A stretch of DNA of 64,000 nucleotides. It comes from Vibrio algicola (GTDB lineage: Bacteria; Pseudomonadota; Gammaproteobacteria; Enterobacterales; Vibrionaceae). The position numbers and the translations under genes are program-made. Every line of letters begins with the position of its first letter. The first letter of the stretch is position 1. The notes below the pieces were generated by a model. That model saw only the letters and a program-made list of their open reading frames with translations, was not told where the DNA came from and made no database searches. Shown here piece by piece: positions 54,515 to 63,553 of this stretch. Location: positions 558,001 through 622,000 of the forward strand of contig NZ_CP045700.1 of NCBI RefSeq assembly GCF_009601765.2. Reading direction: 5' to 3'.

Positions 54515-55396
54515 TTATTCCATTGCCTTAGCGGTTATCGTGATGGACGTGCAATATGGCGCAGTATCTTTATCTGCCTGGTACTGAACAAAATCTTGTA
54601 AGTCCACATCCTTAACACTGGAGATATGCATCGCGGCATCCAATGCTGAATGACTGACTAACGCCCCAATTCTATGCTGTGCATCAACGTATGTTTGAGT
54701 ATTTGCTATTGCCTGAGCAATGATACTGTCAGAAGCTGAGTTGTTTTCTATATCTAATACCGCATTAATTGAATACTGGTAAATGGTTGCGCTACTAACT
54801 CGAACGGTAGAGCACAACGGCCGAACAGTTTCATCATTTAATGCTGCAGTGACGGTATCAACTAAATCTTGATCAGCTTCGCCATTACCCGTTTGAGAAA
54901 TGATTTTTACATTTACAATGCCAGCCGATTGACGGTATGCATTGGCATCTTTAACTTGAGATGAAGAAGATAATGCATGATAGATATAAGCTTTGCGTGG
55001 CCCTGCAGTTGAAATCGATGACCACTTGAGCAAACAGCGATTTCGGAGTGAATCATTACTTTCCATCATTGCTTCCGTTGGCGGTACCGTGGAATCATCA
55101 GCAGGAACAATCGTCTCTCGCTCTAAGTCAAAGAATGCAGCTAAGCCATCTAGATCAGAACCCTCAGCCCAAGGCAACATCACCGATAATGCCGCATCAT
55201 TAACCCGTTGACGCTCGGTCACAGCATCATAAGCGGATACTTCTAACAACTTTACTGATGATTCATGCTCATAATCGGCATCCCAATCAGGCTCACGTGT
55301 TTTAAGGGCTGCCTTTTTTTGTGCAAGAACGTCTTCATAATTAAGCTCTTCTCGCACTTTAGGCTTTGGAAGTGATGAAAGATTAATATTACTCAT
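54515..55396 (-). CDS. J: Phage baseplate assembly protein gpJ
   Basis: This 293-residue gpJ-family protein (T4 gp6-like baseplate wedge) shows YEHESSVKLLEVSAYD, the AVTERQRVNDAA segment, AEGSDLDGLAAFF and the C-terminal KDVDLQDF region. It overlaps gpW by ATGA. Confidence 0.93.
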   Translation of the reverse strand: MSNINLSSLPKPKVREELNYEDVLAQKKAALKTREPDWDADYEHESSVKLLEVSAYDAVTERQRVNDAALSVMLPWAEGSDLDGLAAFFDLERETIVPADDSTVPPTEAMMESNDSLRNRCLLKWSSISTAGPRKAYIYHALSSSSQVKDANAYRQSAGIVNVKIISQTGNGEADQDLVDTVTAALNDETVRPLCSTVRVSSATIYQYSINAVLDIENNSASDSIIAQAIANTQTYVDAQHRIGALVSHSALDAAMHISSVKDVDLQDFVQYQADKDTAPYCTSITITAKAME

Positions 55397-55731
55397 GAAA
55401 CTTCTATTCCTTCCAACGTGATAGACTGCCCATTAGGCTTATATACGCCCGTAATATCTAACTCGATATAACCAGGTTCGCCCGATGCAATTTTGATTTG
55501 CTTTACATCCAAACGAGTTTCCCATTTCTTAATAGCTTGTGCCGTCGCTGCAATAATGCTCGCGGTACCAGAGGCGTTTAATGGGCTATCTATTAATTTG
55601 AATAACTCACTGCCATAGTCTCGACGCATCACTCTTGAGCCAATTGGGGTATTTAATATGTCTTTAATGGATTGCTTAAGGTGATTAATACCGTCAAGTG
55701 ATTTACCGTTTTCAGCGTTCATGCCTTTCAT
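55393..55731 (-). CDS. W: Phage baseplate wedge protein gpW (gp25-like)
   Basis: This 112-residue T4 gp25/P2 gpW-like baseplate protein has the diagnostic HLKQSIKDILNTPIGSRVMR and RDYGSELFKLID motifs. ATG 55731 with an AGGTGA upstream is the likely start; ATG 55722 is an alternative. It should not be confused with lambda gpW at 61427. Confidence 0.93.
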   Translation of the reverse strand: MKGMNAENGKSLDGINHLKQSIKDILNTPIGSRVMRRDYGSELFKLIDSPLNASGTASIIAATAQAIKKWETRLDVKQIKIASGEPGYIELDITGVYKPNGQSITLEGIEVS

Positions 55732-55738
55732 TCTTCAC

Positions 55739-55936
55739 CTACTTAACAGGCCAACTACCAGCGCTGCTTCCAGAGCTCACTATTGCTTTTGCATTCGCTT
55801 GAATTTCATCAACGATCGCATTCGCAATCGCCTCTGCATAATCGGCATTTCTTGAGTGCTCACCCGATACAGTAAAACCCTTTGCTGTGAGTTCGGTTAA
55901 GATCCGTTGCTTTAAACCTGTCTTAGAAAGTGCCAT
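55739..55936 (-). CDS. Small phage protein between gpV and gpW
   Basis: This 65-residue soluble protein begins MALSKTGLKQRILTEL and ends in a Gly/Ser-rich SSGSSAGSWPVK. Its start overlaps the stop of the gpV gene by one base, so it is translated with the baseplate genes. No function is recognised; its position suggests a baseplate or spike accessory. Confidence 0.7.
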   Translation of the reverse strand: MALSKTGLKQRILTELTAKGFTVSGEHSRNADYAEAIANAIVDEIQANAKAIVSSGSSAGSWPVK

Positions 55937-56475
55937 TACTTACCTGCGATCACCTTGATTGAAATATCTGAATGAACATTGCCAGTAAAAGCGCAGATAC
56001 ACTCACCCGTTACGACGCCAGTTCCGCCATTGAGTTTGACTTGTTTGGCATCAGCAATAATGTCACCCGTTGCCTGTACTTTGACTTCACCTTTCACATC
56101 CACCAGCAATTTATTCGTTTTAAAGTTATAAGAAACCTTAGTGCCATCTGAATACTGAGTAACATGCTCATCTGGTGAGGAACTTGGAGGGACATAGCTG
56201 GCATTAGGAATACTTGAAAACACAACGCCGTTATTTAAGTCGCCTGATTCACTAATGATCACAACAGAGGTACCGACAGTGATCGGTTGCCAGTCTTGTC
56301 GGTTTTCATCCATATTGGTGATCAAAAAAGGCAACCAACTTGTGATTGCCTTTTCTGCATATTGAACTTTAACCCGTGGTGGCGATTGACTAAAATCGAC
56401 TGAATGAACTTTACCGCGGCGTACCATGTTCGCTAGCCGCTTCTGCAGATCATTAATTATCGGTATTAAGTCCAC
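55936..56475 (-). CDS. V: Phage baseplate assembly/spike protein gpV
   Basis: GpV is the central spike at the tail tip. I choose GTG 56475 (179 residues; VDLIPIINDLQKRLANMVR), which has AGGTGG 6 bases upstream and matches the length of gpV N-termini; the frame is open to ATG 56535 but that overlaps the previous gene by 83 bases. The OB-fold segment (VKVQYAEKAITSWLPFL) and SGDLNNGVVF are typical, followed by a Gly/Thr-rich spike repeat region. Confidence 0.88.
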   Translation of the reverse strand: MDLIPIINDLQKRLANMVRRGKVHSVDFSQSPPRVKVQYAEKAITSWLPFLITNMDENRQDWQPITVGTSVVIISESGDLNNGVVFSSIPNASYVPPSSSPDEHVTQYSDGTKVSYNFKTNKLLVDVKGEVKVQATGDIIADAKQVKLNGGTGVVTGECICAFTGNVHSDISIKVIAGK

Positions 56476-56998
56476 TAGGTACCACCTGTTCGTATTTATC
56501 TTCGTTTTTAGTGCCAATATCTGGCGAGTATCCAACCATTACCGTCGTTGGAATAATGCCTTCTGGCTTATAAAAATCTTCACCGACTTCAATGGTCTGC
56601 ATAAAGCGAATCGACCAGACCGCATAATCATCAAGTTCAGGCTGAAAATCATCAGGCTCAGCGCCTTGCAAAACCACAGGTTCAATTGGCAACCCAAAAC
56701 GCTGATCTTGTAGCTTTATGCATAAAGCCATCGCTGCATTTCGTACTTCTAATTGATACGCCGGATCAATTACGCCAAATACCACCATCAATTTACAATT
56801 CAAATCGACCGCTAGCATACCGTTCATTGGTTGGCTTTCGCTCATTTCCCAATCTTCAACACCGAAGAACGCGCATGGCGCAGGTAACTCAGTTTGTATT
56901 TCAGGGTAATATTGAACGGCCTGAAGCCAGTCCACGTTTTGAGTGATCCAGTCAATTACCGCATTGTGATAATCGGTTAAATGAATACCGTCACTCAT
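56453..56998 (-). CDS. Phage tail completion/terminator-like protein
   Basis: ATG 56998 overlaps the previous stop as ATGA (181 residues). The protein has a beta-rich fold with conserved-looking AVDLNCKLMVVFG and EVRNAAMALCIKLQ and fits the position of a tail terminator between head-tail joining and baseplate genes. The family is not recognised with certainty, so the role comes mainly from synteny. Confidence 0.7.
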   Translation of the reverse strand: MSDGIHLTDYHNAVIDWITQNVDWLQAVQYYPEIQTELPAPCAFFGVEDWEMSESQPMNGMLAVDLNCKLMVVFGVIDPAYQLEVRNAAMALCIKLQDQRFGLPIEPVVLQGAEPDDFQPELDDYAVWSIRFMQTIEVGEDFYKPEGIIPTTVMVGYSPDIGTKNEDKYEQVVPSGLNTDN

Positions 56999-57609
56999 GA
57001 TTGCCACCCAGTTTTATTCATACCCATTTTGACTCGCCCTTTTAAATCAGTTTCAAAGTGCTTCATGAATACCGTAGAGAGCTCTGAAAATATTTCATCT
57101 TCAATGGTATCTTGCAGATCATCGGCTACTGATACCCTTGCTTCTTTGATTGGGTATCGGCTTTCGGTAGAGCGAGTGAAAATGGATTTACGGCCATAAG
57201 CTCTAGCAATAAAGCCCTTATCGTAAGATTGAGTACCAATTTTTCCCGATGGATTAAATACCGCACCTTGAGGGTTCTTCTTTGAGCCTATTGGCTTCAT
57301 GCGACCTTTTAATTTACCAACTGGAATATCGTTCATCCCAAACCAAAGCTTTAATTCATCTAGCTTGCTTTGTTTACTGGTGCTTTTAAGACGAAACGTT
57401 TGTAAACGACGCCTTAAATCTTTCATTCGTTTAAGTTGAAGTTCGTCCTTGATCTTCTTATTGGTCAACGCTCGCATGGTTTTGGCCGTTCGAGTAAGCG
57501 CTCGGTTATAAGCAGCTCGAACTTGAGCTTCAGTGGCACTGTAGATATTTTGAATGGCTTCAATTTCATCCAGATCAATATCGAATAACAGGTTTCGATT
57601 GCTCGCCAC
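56995..57609 (-). CDS. Phage minor tail protein, gpZ-like
   Basis: This 204-residue strongly basic protein is similar in plan to lambda minor tail protein Z: helical N-terminus (ATEAQVRAAYNRALTRTAKTM), a Lys/Arg-rich middle, then the KGFIARAYGRKSIFTRS region. It probably works at the head-tail junction. It overlaps the previous gene by 35 bases and the next by 4. Confidence 0.8.
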   Translation of the reverse strand: MASNRNLLFDIDLDEIEAIQNIYSATEAQVRAAYNRALTRTAKTMRALTNKKIKDELQLKRMKDLRRRLQTFRLKSTSKQSKLDELKLWFGMNDIPVGKLKGRMKPIGSKKNPQGAVFNPSGKIGTQSYDKGFIARAYGRKSIFTRSTESRYPIKEARVSVADDLQDTIEDEIFSELSTVFMKHFETDLKGRVKMGMNKTGWQS

Positions 57610-57922
57610 TGTAGTTCCCCAGTATTAATTTTGTGATACCCGTTCCATCAGGTTCAGGTGGTGTAACGACCAACCACTGTTTACCACTTATTGTCACTAA
57701 TTGACGCGCTTCAATGCCTAACGCATCTTCATCTCGCAAGCTCAGTTCAGGAGCTGAGTCTGAAATGCGCCCACCACTACCAACTTGAGATAAAGAAAAG
57801 GGATCATCAAAGACCCCTTTCGTTTCAACATCACCCATTGGGAGGTGTAAAATAATAGGAATTGAGAACTCAGCCATTAATGCCACATCCATATCAGTAA
57901 CACCAAGGTTCCAAGTTCTCAT
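57575..57922 (-). CDS. Phage head-tail joining protein
   Basis: This 115-residue beta-rich protein resembles lambda gpFII-like connector proteins: ALGIEARQLVTISGKQWLV followed by PPEPDGTGITKLIL. Its place after the capsid gene supports a head-tail joining role. It starts 10 bases after the preceding small gene. Confidence 0.75.
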   Translation of the reverse strand: MRTWNLGVTDMDVALMAEFSIPIILHLPMGDVETKGVFDDPFSLSQVGSGGRISDSAPELSLRDEDALGIEARQLVTISGKQWLVVTPPEPDGTGITKLILGNYSGEQSKPVIRY

Positions 57923-57932
57923 ACATCACCCT

Positions 57933-58121
57933 TTATTTTTTATTTGTTTTGATTGTTGCCGGCTTACCAATTTTGGCATCTTTATCAGCCACTTTTGCAG
58001 CACCCGCTTGTCGTAGATTTCGAGCAATATCGCTACCAACTTCAATCACTTCATCTTTCACAGCATTAACACCAGGAGAGACTACAGCTCCACGGGTTAA
58101 TATTAGCTTTACTTTGTCCAT
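57933..58121 (-). CDS. Small phage protein after capsid gene
   Basis: This 62-residue protein begins MDKVKLILTRGAVVSPGV and ends in a Lys-rich tail. It contains a short helical segment (GSDIARNLRQAGAAKV). No family is assigned. Its position suggests a head completion or decoration role, but the sequence does not prove it. Confidence 0.65.
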   Translation of the reverse strand: MDKVKLILTRGAVVSPGVNAVKDEVIEVGSDIARNLRQAGAAKVADKDAKIGKPATIKTNKK

Positions 58122-58146
58122 GCTTTTTCTCCAACTTAGGAAAGGA

Positions 58147-58168
58147 AAGCCCCTGATACCAGAGGCTT
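58147..58168 (-). terminator. Weak hairpin after capsid gene
   Basis: AAGCCTCTG / CAGGGGCTT with a GTAT loop and one G-U pair, followed by a T/C-rich stretch on the minus strand, in the 59-base gap after the capsid gene. It may attenuate transcription below the very abundant capsid. Confidence 0.45.
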
Positions 58169-58180
58169 AATCTTTAATGC

Positions 58181-60010
58181 TTATTCTCCGCCAGCGGCAG
58201 CAACACCTTTCACAAATGATTGAGGATTACGAACCGCAATATCAGCCATTTGGTGGCAACCAATATCCAAACCACCTGTTTTGCTATTGCGAGTAGGGAT
58301 AAGTTCAACCATCCCCCAAGTACCCACCATCACATCAGAGAAGTTACCAAACAAGGAACCACCTACTGGCATTTGCGTTGAGCTGTGTGCGGCATAGCCA
58401 TTACACTCTTTGCCTTCAACAACAAAACGACCAGAGCCAGCATCTTTCTTCGTGGTTTTCAGCGCAGAATACACCGTTGGGCGGAATGCATAAGAAAGGT
58501 TGCCCATTAATGCATTCACATCATCAAGCGCACCTTCCATCTTCACGATTTCTTCCCACGTGGGAATAAGATTAGTTGTATCAGCAATATCAACCGTTTG
58601 AATGCCAGTGGTATTCAAAATACCAAGTGGTTGGTTATTCGCACCAGTTCCACTAAAACCAGCCATATCAATAGCTAAAGCCATACCCATGAGCATATCT
58701 TCACGAACAATTTGTTCGATTGCAGGCGATGATTGACGCATAAGCTCAAATGTCATCGGAACAACACCACCAACATGCTTACCACTTAAGGTCACATTGC
58801 CAACAGTAACATCGGATTCATTAGCATCGGCTTTCTCTGCCATCCAACCGAAATCAGCAGAAGCCGTTTTCTTCGGCATACTTACATTGCCGTTTAGCCC
58901 TGGCAAGAAACGCGCACCTAATTTACCAAGCAAGGTATTAGCACGTAACACATCAATAAATTGATTCGCCATGTGTTGAGTACCGATTAAACCTGCCCCG
59001 CCATTAGTATCAGCTCGAGCGCCAGTAAGTACGCTAACAGGTACAATCAAACCACCACCCACAACAGAGCCGCCTTGACGAACAAGTTCTTGTGACATTT
59101 CACGTTCAAAACCTGCATTTGACCAGTCGCCAGATAGTTGGGCGTTCAAAGCACGAACCAATGAGTATTCACGATTCTCTTGGCGCAACATGTCTTCACC
59201 TGTATGACCAGCCGTTGGCGCGGGTTGAGAAGAAATAAAATCAAACGACTTAGAGCGGAACTGATCTAACGACCAACCTTTCTCAATCGCTTCACGTTTT
59301 AATTCCGACAAATCCCAAGGAGCATCAGCAGCAGCACGTTCTAGTGAAAAGATACGAGTACGTTCTTCTGCTCGTACGTTATCAGCATTAATCACGACAG
59401 GTGCATTAAGCTGAGGATCTTGACGATTCTCTCCCGTCGGGGTTTGAGTTTCTTTTGGCATATCAATTTCCTCGATATTTAATTCAGTTTCTTCGCTGCG
59501 CCCAATGCCTACACTGGCATCAGCTGGAACAGCCACAATTGAGATTTCCGTCGGTTCCCACTCCGTAATTCGAATCGTGTCAGGTGAACCATTCTCACCT
59601 TTGGTACGTTCATATTTCAGAATGTTGTAGCCAACGCTGATGTGTTTGCGGATACCGTCCACTACATCTTGAAACACTTCGTCAGCACGCTTGCCTTTAC
59701 CAAAGCGAAGCGTTGCCCGTCCCCGACGGTCACTGTCGATACGTGCCACTTCAACCACACCGATTTGATCAGTTCGGTTATGGTCCATTAATACCGCTCC
59801 ACCATTATTTAGCCGATCTAATCGAACGGACTCAGGGGAGTGGTCTAATACTTCTATGCCGAACCAACGTTCGACTGTAATTTCCGAAGAAAACGCCACT
59901 TCAACGGTACGACTTTCTTCATCTACTTTTCGCTCACCATCAATCAGCATTGAACGCTGCAATGGCTCACCTTTAATCGTCTTCATCGTCTTCATCGTCT
60001 TTAAGGGCAT
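58181..60010 (-). CDS. Fused prohead protease and major capsid protein
   Basis: One 609-residue frame combines an HK97-type prohead serine protease (about 1-185: VLMDHNRTDQIG with the likely catalytic His, HISVGYNI with the likely Ser) and an HK97-fold major capsid protein (about 300-609: GGGLIVPVS, GLIGTQHMANQ, FLPGLNGNVSMPK). The linker (about 190-290) is Gln/Glu-rich and probably the delta/scaffold domain. The protease should free the capsid subunit during maturation. It overlaps the portal gene by 38 bases; the exact start among the MKTMKT repeats is uncertain. Confidence 0.9.
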   Translation of the reverse strand: MPLKTMKTMKTIKGEPLQRSMLIDGERKVDEESRTVEVAFSSEITVERWFGIEVLDHSPESVRLDRLNNGGAVLMDHNRTDQIGVVEVARIDSDRRGRATLRFGKGKRADEVFQDVVDGIRKHISVGYNILKYERTKGENGSPDTIRITEWEPTEISIVAVPADASVGIGRSEETELNIEEIDMPKETQTPTGENRQDPQLNAPVVINADNVRAEERTRIFSLERAAADAPWDLSELKREAIEKGWSLDQFRSKSFDFISSQPAPTAGHTGEDMLRQENREYSLVRALNAQLSGDWSNAGFEREMSQELVRQGGSVVGGGLIVPVSVLTGARADTNGGAGLIGTQHMANQFIDVLRANTLLGKLGARFLPGLNGNVSMPKKTASADFGWMAEKADANESDVTVGNVTLSGKHVGGVVPMTFELMRQSSPAIEQIVREDMLMGMALAIDMAGFSGTGANNQPLGILNTTGIQTVDIADTTNLIPTWEEIVKMEGALDDVNALMGNLSYAFRPTVYSALKTTKKDAGSGRFVVEGKECNGYAAHSSTQMPVGGSLFGNFSDVMVGTWGMVELIPTRNSKTGGLDIGCHQMADIAVRNPQSFVKGVAAAGGE

Positions 60011-61427
60011 TTTCTTGCTCCAATTTGCTCATGACTTGCACGGCTGAAATACCCAATGACTTCATCAGTGCATCTTCTTCCGCTATTTCTTTAAATACCT
60101 CTTCAGGCTCATCACCGCGTTCTCGGATAATTTGAGAAAGAGAAACTATGCGCATTTCGTATTGCACTTTTTTCGCATTAGCTTCTTTCAAAGGATCAAC
60201 CCATTCCCAACGGCGCCCTACCCATTGTGATGGCAGGTAATAACCCACCCCACGAGACAGTGGCTTGTTGTTAATTTCTAATCGGCCGTAGTAAAGCTCA
60301 GAGCCAAGCCAATACTTAAAAACTGGCTTGATGAGAGATTGGATTAACCAGCCTTGCAGAGTTTTAAAATATTCGCGAGTTTCAAGCATGCCAACCCGAG
60401 CACTTGAATAATTCACACCAGCTAAGTCATTACCTAATGTGTGATAGTCAACGCCAAGCCCAGAGGCTATTCCCTTTAAGGTTTGTCCCATGAACTCTTT
60501 AAATTCACCGCTTGGGTAACTAGGATCAAAGGTTTCAAATTGAAGCGAGCCAATGTTCTCAAACGTACCGGCTTCTGCGTTCAGCATCATGTCACCCGAC
60601 TCTTCATCACCGGTATATTCTTCATTATCTTCACTTCGGAAAAAGCCCATCTTCGCCGCGCCGATGCGCGCAGCGGTTAATGCAGCTTCTTCATATCGAC
60701 CTAACTGAAACAAGCGACCAAGTGAAGCAGACGCCCAAGGCATTCCACGCTTTTGACCCACAAATTGTTTACGAAATATATGACGCAATTTATCCGCTGG
60801 AATACGTGTACGTGTTTGAGCACCTTCACTTGCGCCAACCGCAGGGTGATAATCCACATAATCATCATTTATGTGGTAGGCAACAGGAGTTAAAAACTGA
60901 TCGTATTCAATTCCCATACGGATAACATTGCCGTTGTTCCGCTTTTGATTGAAGTTAATATCAACACGAACCGGGTCTATTAAGGTTGGGATTAATCGAC
61001 CAGAGCGATCCGTTCTTAGATAAACAAATGCTTCACCGTCAGTCACCATGCTGGTTACAATCAGCTGTTGAGTAGCAATAAAATCGGTTTGTTCGATAAA
61101 CTCTTGCCAACCCGATTCAATCACCTTCCTTGCTGGCTGGTCTGGCTTACCATTAAAATCGACCACTTGAGAACGGAGCTTAAAACCTGCCGCTCCAATA
61201 ATGTTGTCTTGCAAGATTTGAATGAGCCGAACAACATAATCATTATTTCTAGCTTGCTGACGAGAACGAGCTCGAAGCGTTTCTAATTGAGAGTAAGTGA
61301 CTTGATCAGGCGTATAGGTATTGGTATCCCACGACATCGTGAGACGGTCTGGCGATGCAGACTCAAACATTCGTCTCGAATCACCCACTATCATTCGTTG
61401 GATATTTTGATTTTTCAGTTTTGACAT
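59973..61427 (-). CDS. Phage portal protein, lambda gpB family
   Basis: This 484-residue lambda-type portal forms the dodecameric DNA gateway. Features: SPDRLTMSWDTNTYTPD, ARSRQQARNNDYVVRLIQI, GEAFVYLRTDRSG, the DLAGVNYSSARVGMLE hallmark, and an acidic end of alternating Asp/Glu. It overlaps the gpW-like gene by one base and the protease-capsid gene by 38. Confidence 0.93.
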   Translation of the reverse strand: MSKLKNQNIQRMIVGDSRRMFESASPDRLTMSWDTNTYTPDQVTYSQLETLRARSRQQARNNDYVVRLIQILQDNIIGAAGFKLRSQVVDFNGKPDQPARKVIESGWQEFIEQTDFIATQQLIVTSMVTDGEAFVYLRTDRSGRLIPTLIDPVRVDINFNQKRNNGNVIRMGIEYDQFLTPVAYHINDDYVDYHPAVGASEGAQTRTRIPADKLRHIFRKQFVGQKRGMPWASASLGRLFQLGRYEEAALTAARIGAAKMGFFRSEDNEEYTGDEESGDMMLNAEAGTFENIGSLQFETFDPSYPSGEFKEFMGQTLKGIASGLGVDYHTLGNDLAGVNYSSARVGMLETREYFKTLQGWLIQSLIKPVFKYWLGSELYYGRLEINNKPLSRGVGYYLPSQWVGRRWEWVDPLKEANAKKVQYEMRIVSLSQIIRERGDEPEEVFKEIAEEDALMKSLGISAVQVMSKLEQENALKDDEDDEDD

Positions 61428-61672
61428 TATCCAACCACCCTAACCGTACGAGTTCGCAAACCCTTTTCTTTACGTTCCAGTTTTTCTAACTCGGATTCAT
61501 AGCTGCGTCGCATCGTTTCTAATTCCGATGGAGAAAGGTTAGTCACACTGCGTCCATTAAAAGAAAGTTCTGATTTACCCGATGTTAAGATCCCCATTTG
61601 AGCGTTTTGAATGGCGTCAATAGCGCTTTCTAACCACTCTTTTCTTGCGGTTTGTCTATCTGTAAGTGCCAT
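61427..61672 (-). CDS. Lambda gpW-like head-tail joining protein
   Basis: This 81-residue protein matches the gpW family (lambda gpW, 68 residues): an N-terminal helix, a beta hairpin with GKSELSFNGRSVTNL and a C-terminal helix (ELETMRRSYESELEKLE). It lies between terminase and portal, exactly as lambda W. It stabilises the packaged head and provides a surface for tail attachment. Confidence 0.88.
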   Translation of the reverse strand: MALTDRQTARKEWLESAIDAIQNAQMGILTSGKSELSFNGRSVTNLSPSELETMRRSYESELEKLERKEKGLRTRTVRVVG

Positions 61673-63553
61673 TTAAAACCCTTTCATTTTCATTCGACGC
61701 CTTGTTTTCGGCTTTACTTCCGCTTGGTGCGTGACTGACTCAGCTAAGGCGTCATAGTTAGGATTAAGAATTTCACGAGCGGCCAAGTTATAAATTTCTA
61801 AATCAAATGCTTCATTACGTTTACGGACTTTCACCCACTCTAATACCGCATAACCTTTGTTATATCGGGTTCTGCGCTCTTCAGCGGTAAGCTGTTGAAA
61901 GAATTCTTCATCAAATTGACTGCTTACGGGGTAGTGGTAATAACCGGCACCAGGTTCAAGAACTTGCAGCCTTGCCATCACCAACTCTTTTGCGGTATCA
62001 GTACCAACAGCAAATAATTTGATTTTGCCTTTGTTTGAGGTCGATGGACGCGAAACAATTGGACGACCAACTCCACCAACACCTTTGATGGCAAAGATAC
62101 GTCGGCTTTCGCGAGTCTTAACAAATTTATAAACTTCTTGAGTAAAGTGACCACCGGAGTCAATACAAGTACAAGCAATTCTCAACTTGTTTCCCGATTC
62201 ATGTTCATAGGTTTGAGAAAGAAAATCATCAAGCTCATTCCAGATGTCAGGTTTGGCTAGGTCGCCATAAATGATTTTGAAATCAAGCGCCCAACTTTCA
62301 TCGCCTTTGCCCCATGCTTTAACTTCACATTCGAGACGATCATCTTGAACATCTACAGAACAGGTAAGTACAAGGCCACCAGCAGGAATTAAGTCATAAT
62401 GCTCACGTCTGCGATAAAGTTCGTGTGGCTCTAAGCGTTCGCCTTGTTCTTCCCAGGTCTCACCTAAGATGGTGTTTACGAATGTTTTAAGCTTTCCAAT
62501 ATCATCTTTTGCTTTCAACCAATCTTGAATAAGACGTCGCCACTCAGTAAACGGTGAGTAAGCAGACCAAATATGAAATGACACATTTTCAGGTGTATCT
62601 ACTGGTGTGCCATCAATGGCCGTCCAGGCAATACCATCTTTAGTTGAAAGATCAATATCTCTATCTCGCCAAACACCTTTCGATTGCTCAGGCATCCATT
62701 CAGCATAAGTCCCTAAGCAACCGCAGTGTTCACATAGATACGCTACTGTTGAAGGATCATCATTTTGAAACTTCATGCCAAATTCAGCATCAGGCCCGCC
62801 CCATTTTAAGGATTGATACTCCTCACAATGTGGACATGGGATTTCATAACGAAGCATCATGCCTGATTCGAATGATGCGCGTTCTATTTGGCATTCATGC
62901 TTATTCTTTGGTGTAGAACCACGAATCGACTTGCCGAAAACAGAACCTTCTAAACGACGATCCCCTAAGAATGTTGGTGAACCCTCTTTCTCTACATCCG
63001 CAGGGAAAGCGGCAAGCTCATCATAAACAACAGTATCGACTGATTTTTCACGGTAGTTCTTTGCTGCAGTACCACCTACACACCAAAGCTGTCGACGGTT
63101 GGAAAACTTTTTAGTATCCAAAGTATTGTCACGGTGCTTTTTCCCATGCCAAGGAGCAAGCTGACGAATAACCGGAACATCACGGATCATTGATTCAATA
63201 TGTGATTTCATGAAGCCAGCCGCTGCGGCATCCGTAGGCTGAAATAACAATTGATTTCGTTTTTTATGCTCAAGCATGTAAGCCAATGAAGCTTTGAGCA
63301 TTTGTGAATATCCAACACGAGCTGACTTCATAAGATTCACGACTCGAATCTCGTCATTACCCATACTGTTTAAAATAGCGATTTGGAATGGCAGGGTTTC
63401 CCACCTACCTTCTAGATAAGAAGATTCTGCAGATAAGTAAAAGTTTTCATCCGCCCATTCAACTGCTGTCATCGGCAATGGACGCCAGAACGGACGTAAG
63501 CCTTGCTTAATTTGATAGCGAAGATTAGCTAGTTGCTTCTCGGATATAGTCAT
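61673..63553 (-). CDS. Terminase large subunit, lambda GpA family
   Basis: This packaging motor/nuclease of 626 residues is close in length to lambda gpA (641). The ATPase half has NLMKSARVGYSQM as a Walker A-like element and VVYDELAAFP as Walker B. A zinc-ribbon-like CPHCEEYQSLKW and CEHCGC follows, then a nuclease half with CSVDVQDDRLECEV and CIDSGGHFT Asp residues. It overlaps the small subunit by 29 bases. Confidence 0.95.
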   Translation of the reverse strand: MTISEKQLANLRYQIKQGLRPFWRPLPMTAVEWADENFYLSAESSYLEGRWETLPFQIAILNSMGNDEIRVVNLMKSARVGYSQMLKASLAYMLEHKKRNQLLFQPTDAAAAGFMKSHIESMIRDVPVIRQLAPWHGKKHRDNTLDTKKFSNRRQLWCVGGTAAKNYREKSVDTVVYDELAAFPADVEKEGSPTFLGDRRLEGSVFGKSIRGSTPKNKHECQIERASFESGMMLRYEIPCPHCEEYQSLKWGGPDAEFGMKFQNDDPSTVAYLCEHCGCLGTYAEWMPEQSKGVWRDRDIDLSTKDGIAWTAIDGTPVDTPENVSFHIWSAYSPFTEWRRLIQDWLKAKDDIGKLKTFVNTILGETWEEQGERLEPHELYRRREHYDLIPAGGLVLTCSVDVQDDRLECEVKAWGKGDESWALDFKIIYGDLAKPDIWNELDDFLSQTYEHESGNKLRIACTCIDSGGHFTQEVYKFVKTRESRRIFAIKGVGGVGRPIVSRPSTSNKGKIKLFAVGTDTAKELVMARLQVLEPGAGYYHYPVSSQFDEEFFQQLTAEERRTRYNKGYAVLEWVKVRKRNEAFDLEIYNLAAREILNPNYDALAESVTHQAEVKPKTRRRMKMKGF

